NCBI GenBank assembly: GCA_964370115.1
Contig: CAYJIA010000079.1
Span: 1-6,881 of the forward strand
Length of the DNA: 6,881 nt
Origin: SIG603 sp964370115
GTDB taxonomy: Bacteria > Bacillota > Clostridia > Oscillospirales > Acutalibacteraceae
Direction: 5' to 3'
The notes under the pieces are model-generated. The model was not told where the DNA came from and made no database searches. It saw only the letters and a list, made by a program, of their open reading frames with translations. Shown piece after piece: positions 4,032-6,881 of this stretch. Within the stretch, counting starts at the first letter, position 1, and each line of letters opens with the position of its first letter. A program made the position numbers and the translations under genes.

Positions 4032-6773
4032 ATGAAACGGGGTAAAGACGAAATGTTTAAAAATAATCCGCAACAGGGGATGCGTGATGAAGAATTAATG
4101 CTTGAACCCACAGAAATAGATTCTGTTTTTGAAGAGCTTGAAGAAGATAGCTACGACTTAAATCAAATTCAAGAGGAGCTTTCAGAGGAAGAGTATGAAA
4201 TTGAAGAGGACGAGCCTCAACAACAAAAAAAGTCAAAAAAAGAGAAAAAGCCTAAAAAGGAAAAGAAGTCATGGTTTTCAAAGAAGAAGAAAAAGAACTA
4301 TGAAAACGAGAGCGATATATATTATGGCCTAGAGTTCAAGCCCTTAGGTGATCTAAAAAAAGGTTATAACGAAACTTCTGAAAAGCAAGACCCAAAATCT
4401 GTTGCTTTCACCGACCTCTTTGGCGGAGAACAAAGTGAGCAAAGTAAGGCAGAAGAAGCAAACTATAATAAAATTCAAGAAGAAAGACGAAAAAGAGTTG
4501 CACATGCAGTAGAAACAGCAGGCGCAACTGAAGACGAGCTTGCAGACGAATTTGGTGTAGTTGCCCCAATACCTGTCACTTCTATTTCTGCCGACCCTTA
4601 TACAAAACAACATGGAATGGGTGGGCTAGACGAAAATGATCAGTTTCAAAAAGCGATGACCCAAACTGCCGAGAGCCAAACCATGGAGATAAAACTCAAT
4701 GTATTAAACGACACGGTAGAGCTACAAAAAAATATAACTGTGCCACAAATCGAAAAAGAAGAGCTAAAAGAAACTATCTCGACCAGCATAGACGATGAAA
4801 TAAAAGAAAAAACTGCGCTCGACATAGACAAAAATGTTTCTAAACTACTCATGGAAGAAGAAGCAAGGATCCAGCCTTTCCCAGTGATAGAAGACGTCGC
4901 AAAATACAGAGACAAAACCATGCCGGTACATGCAGTAAAGGCAGATTTACTACAAAACGCAATTAACCAAGAGGCAAGAATTTATGAAGACATAAAAACC
5001 TCAAAAAAACCTGTTATCAAAAAACATAAGTTTGACAAAGACGAGGACTTCGATGTAGAAAACGACGATTTAATCCACGACTACACCGAAGAGGGCGAGG
5101 CAAAATCGATTTTCAAAAGCCTTAAATCAGACATCGCCGCACTTTCTCTTAAAATACTTGTGTCGGCGATATCGAGCATACTTTTATTAATACTCACCCT
5201 AGGATTTGAGGCGGGAGCCTCTACGGCCGACCCAAACAGCAACCCAAATATTTATTTAATAGTAAATCTTTTGGTGCTAGGTGCCAATATCTATTTCTTT
5301 AGGCATTCTGTTTTAAGCGGCATAAAAAATCTTATAGATTTTAAACCCGATGCCGACAGCGCTAGTGCATTTGCAATATTTGCAATACTTTTACAAAACC
5401 TTTTAGGTTTTATCTTCCCACAAGAGCTTGCCAACGCAAACGTATATATCTACAATTTACTTGCTGTTTTCGCACTGTTTACCACTTCTATCGGAAAATA
5501 TGTAATGACAAACAGAATATACAAAAACTTTAGATTTGTTACCTCTCGTGAGCAAAAATATGTTATTAAAAATTACGAAGAAGATTTCACAAAGCTAAAG
5601 TCACAAAAATTTGCATATCAAAAAAAGGCAGGCTTCTTAAAAAATTTCCTGCACTATTCTTACAAGGTAGACGCAGCAGAGAAGATTTCTTCAAAGGTTG
5701 CTCCTTTGGGCGTAATCGCCTCTTTAGCGCTTTTCCTAACAGTTATAATACTTACACAAAACACATATTTAGGTGTCAGCACTTTTGCCGCATCGGCTTG
5801 CGCGTGGCTTTGCCTATCAAATATGTTAACCATCAATTTGCCACTGTCTAAATTAAATAAAACTGCTCTAAGAAGTGGTGCAATGGCAACAAACTATGAT
5901 GCCGCAAATTATTTATCACAAATTGATACAATTGTTGTAGACGAAAGCGGAATTTTCCCAAGTGGCACAGTCTTACTAGAGGGTGTTAACACTCTTGGAA
6001 ACGAGGGCGAGAGCACAGACTATGCAATTTTCGCCGCAACAGGACTTGCAAGAGAAGTCGGTGGAACAATTTTTGACATACTCTCACAAATATCAAACGA
6101 ATTCCCAGAGGACTTCCCAAATCCTTCTGCAATTGCCTATGAGGGCTCAAACGGATTTTCTGGAATTATAGATGGCAAAAAAGTAGCAATAGGCGACAGA
6201 AGCTTAATGCTCAGCAAAAATATTGAAATTGAAGAAGACATTGAAGACGAGTATATTAAACAGGGTAAAAATGTTTTATTTATAGCCTACGACAACAAAG
6301 CCGTTGCCATGCTTATCGTGTCTTATAAAGTAGATAAAAGACGTCAACAACGATTTGAGTCACTAGAGAAAAAAGGCTTAAATCTGGCGGTGAGGGTAAC
6401 AAACCCAAATCTTTCAGAAGAATTTATTTGCTCAAGCTTTAAACTAGATACACAAAGTATCAGCGTTATAACAGGCGACGACGCCCTAGCATATGACCAA
6501 GCTGTGTCGTCCCCACTTCCAAAGTCAGCCGCAATTGCCGCGACAAAAGGAAGAACAGAGTCGTTTATGAACTTGGTAATGCTTTGCAAAGGATTTAAAA
6601 AATCTCTGTCTCTTGTAGTAACTCTACAAGCAATGGTGCCGATTTTAAGCTTTATCATGGTTGCGCTAATGGCGATATTCTCGCAAGAACACATAGTAGC
6701 CCCAACATCGCTTTTCCTATTCCAAATTTTCTGGCTATTAGTGTGTATAATTTATCCTAAAATATATAAGTAA
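4032..6773 (+). CDS. Large membrane protein: degenerate P1B-type P-type ATPase with long charged N-terminal extension
   Basis: This is a 913-residue protein of unknown function. Residues 1-365 are hydrophilic, with an acidic block (19-61), a Lys-rich block (66-89) and Glu/Lys-rich, probably disordered or helical sequence. Eight hydrophobic segments follow, at about 371-395, 405-424, 443-463, 470-492, 556-577, 579-603, 857-883 and 888-910. Their 4+2+2 arrangement is that of heavy-metal P1B ATPases. AEKISSKVAPLG (549-560) resembles the conserved entry to the third core helix. IDTIVVDESG (631-640) aligns with the VDTVVFDKTGT phosphorylation site, and DGKKVAIGDRSLM (714-726) with the CopA nucleotide-binding domain. 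Missing are the TGE loop, the CPx metal motif, a recognisable TGDN and GDGxND, so ATP-driven transport is unlikely. The start has GGAG 11 nt upstream; an alternative ATG is at 4053. The gene is probably co-transcribed with rlmB. The reading frame is intact throughout, so the divergence looks selected rather than decayed. Confidence 0.8.
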   Translation: MKRGKDEMFKNNPQQGMRDEELMLEPTEIDSVFEELEEDSYDLNQIQEELSEEEYEIEEDEPQQQKKSKKEKKPKKEKKSWFSKKKKKNYENESDIYYGLEFKPLGDLKKGYNETSEKQDPKSVAFTDLFGGEQSEQSKAEEANYNKIQEERRKRVAHAVETAGATEDELADEFGVVAPIPVTSISADPYTKQHGMGGLDENDQFQKAMTQTAESQTMEIKLNVLNDTVELQKNITVPQIEKEELKETISTSIDDEIKEKTALDIDKNVSKLLMEEEARIQPFPVIEDVAKYRDKTMPVHAVKADLLQNAINQEARIYEDIKTSKKPVIKKHKFDKDEDFDVENDDLIHDYTEEGEAKSIFKSLKSDIAALSLKILVSAISSILLLILTLGFEAGASTADPNSNPNIYLIVNLLVLGANIYFFRHSVLSGIKNLIDFKPDADSASAFAIFAILLQNLLGFIFPQELANANVYIYNLLAVFALFTTSIGKYVMTNRIYKNFRFVTSREQKYVIKNYEEDFTKLKSQKFAYQKKAGFLKNFLHYSYKVDAAEKISSKVAPLGVIASLALFLTVIILTQNTYLGVSTFAASACAWLCLSNMLTINLPLSKLNKTALRSGAMATNYDAANYLSQIDTIVVDESGIFPSGTVLLEGVNTLGNEGESTDYAIFAATGLAREVGGTIFDILSQISNEFPEDFPNPSAIAYEGSNGFSGIIDGKKVAIGDRSLMLSKNIEIEEDIEDEYIKQGKNVLFIAYDNKAVAMLIVSYKVDKRRQQRFESLEKKGLNLAVRVTNPNLSEEFICSSFKLDTQSISVITGDDALAYDQAVSSPLPKSAAIAATKGRTESFMNLVMLCKGFKKSLSLVVTLQAMVPILSFIMVALMAIFSQEHIVAPTSLFLFQIFWLLVCIIYPKIYK

Positions 6774-6779
6774 TAAAAG

Positions 6780-6808
6780 CGGGTGGAAAAAATTCCACCC
6801 GTTTTATT
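6780..6808. terminator. Rho-independent terminator, probably bidirectional
   Basis: CGGGTGGAA (6780-6788), the loop AAAA, and TTCCACCCG (6793-6801) form a perfect 9-bp stem followed by TTTTATT. It starts seven bases after the TAA of the membrane-protein gene, which itself reads TAATAA. The A-rich bases 6772-6778 before the stem make the mirror strand equally plausible as a terminator for a minus-strand gene entering from the right. Confidence 0.92.
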
Positions 6809-6830
6809 ATGCGATGATTAACTTTAAACG

Positions 6831-6861
6831 TAGGGCAAGGGCTCTGCTCTTGCCTCGCCTA
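6831..6861. repeat. GC-rich imperfect palindrome, candidate dispersed intergenic repeat
   Basis: GGCAAGGGC (6834-6842) pairs with GCTCTTGCC (6846-6854) around a three-base loop, with one G-T pair. An outer TAG/CTA (6831-6833 with 6859-6861) closes the structure around a four-base bulge, TCGC. No T-run follows on the plus strand, and the minus-strand 3' flank lacks one too, so it is not a classical terminator. Its GC-rich form in an AT-rich spacer recalls the REP-like palindromes scattered through gut clostridial genomes. The structure is seen directly; repeat status is inferred from one copy. Confidence 0.5.
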
Positions 6862-6881
6862 AAAAACTTTTAATCAAAAAA

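Noticed and set aside
4646..4921. Minus-strand Ser-rich frame opposite the large membrane-protein gene.
   Set aside because: It is the mirror of Glu/Lys/Asp-rich codons in the real gene, with no start signals of its own.
4032..6773. Annotation of the large protein as a functional copper or zinc exporter.
   Set aside because: The CPx, TGE and GDGxND motifs and most of DKTGT are absent, and there is no CxxC metal-binding domain.

Overview
The window looks like chromosomal DNA from a low-GC Gram-positive bacterium, most likely an uncultured or poorly characterised member of class Clostridia (Bacillota). The reasons are strong GGAGG-type ribosome binding sites, AT-rich spacers with sigma-A type promoters, a DUF6062 protein, and an OGG1-type 8-oxoguanine glycosylase of the kind found in clostridia. 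Sampled coding stretches are about 40% G+C. The 600 bases 2581-3180 contain 145 G/C (about 24%). I saw no IS element, integrase, phage gene, CRISPR array, tRNA or rRNA.

Layout. Positions 15-2526 hold three tightly packed minus-strand genes, read right to left: a DUF6062 protein with a duplicated Cys/His metal-site pattern, an OGG1-type glycosylase (ATGA overlap with the first gene), and a cytosolic seven-bladed beta-propeller lactonase (26-nt gap). One extended -10 promoter at 2620-2647 can drive all three. A long AT-rich spacer follows. A plus-strand extended -10 promoter at 3131-3158 then starts a second unit: rlmB, encoding a 23S rRNA ribose methyltransferase, and, 54 nt later, a 913-residue membrane protein. 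That unit ends at a strong, probably bidirectional, hairpin terminator (6780-6808). A second GC-rich imperfect palindrome lies at 6831-6861 and resembles a dispersed intergenic repeat.

The most unusual object is the 913-residue protein. Its C-terminal 540 residues keep the eight-helix order of a heavy-metal (P1B) P-type ATPase and the phosphorylation-site Asp. They lack the rest of DKTGT, the TGE actuator loop, the CPx transport motif, a recognisable TGDN and GDGxND. It is therefore best read as a pseudo-ATPase, preceded by a highly charged, probably disordered cytosolic region of about 365 residues. The function is unknown.

The left-hand genes combine oxidative-DNA repair (ogg) and sugar-lactone hydrolysis (6-phosphogluconate supply) with an unknown, possibly zinc-binding protein. 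Co-transcription is well supported by spacing, but a shared pathway is only an inference. The right-hand unit joins a ribosome maturation enzyme to the pseudo-ATPase, and nothing in the sequence explains that pairing.
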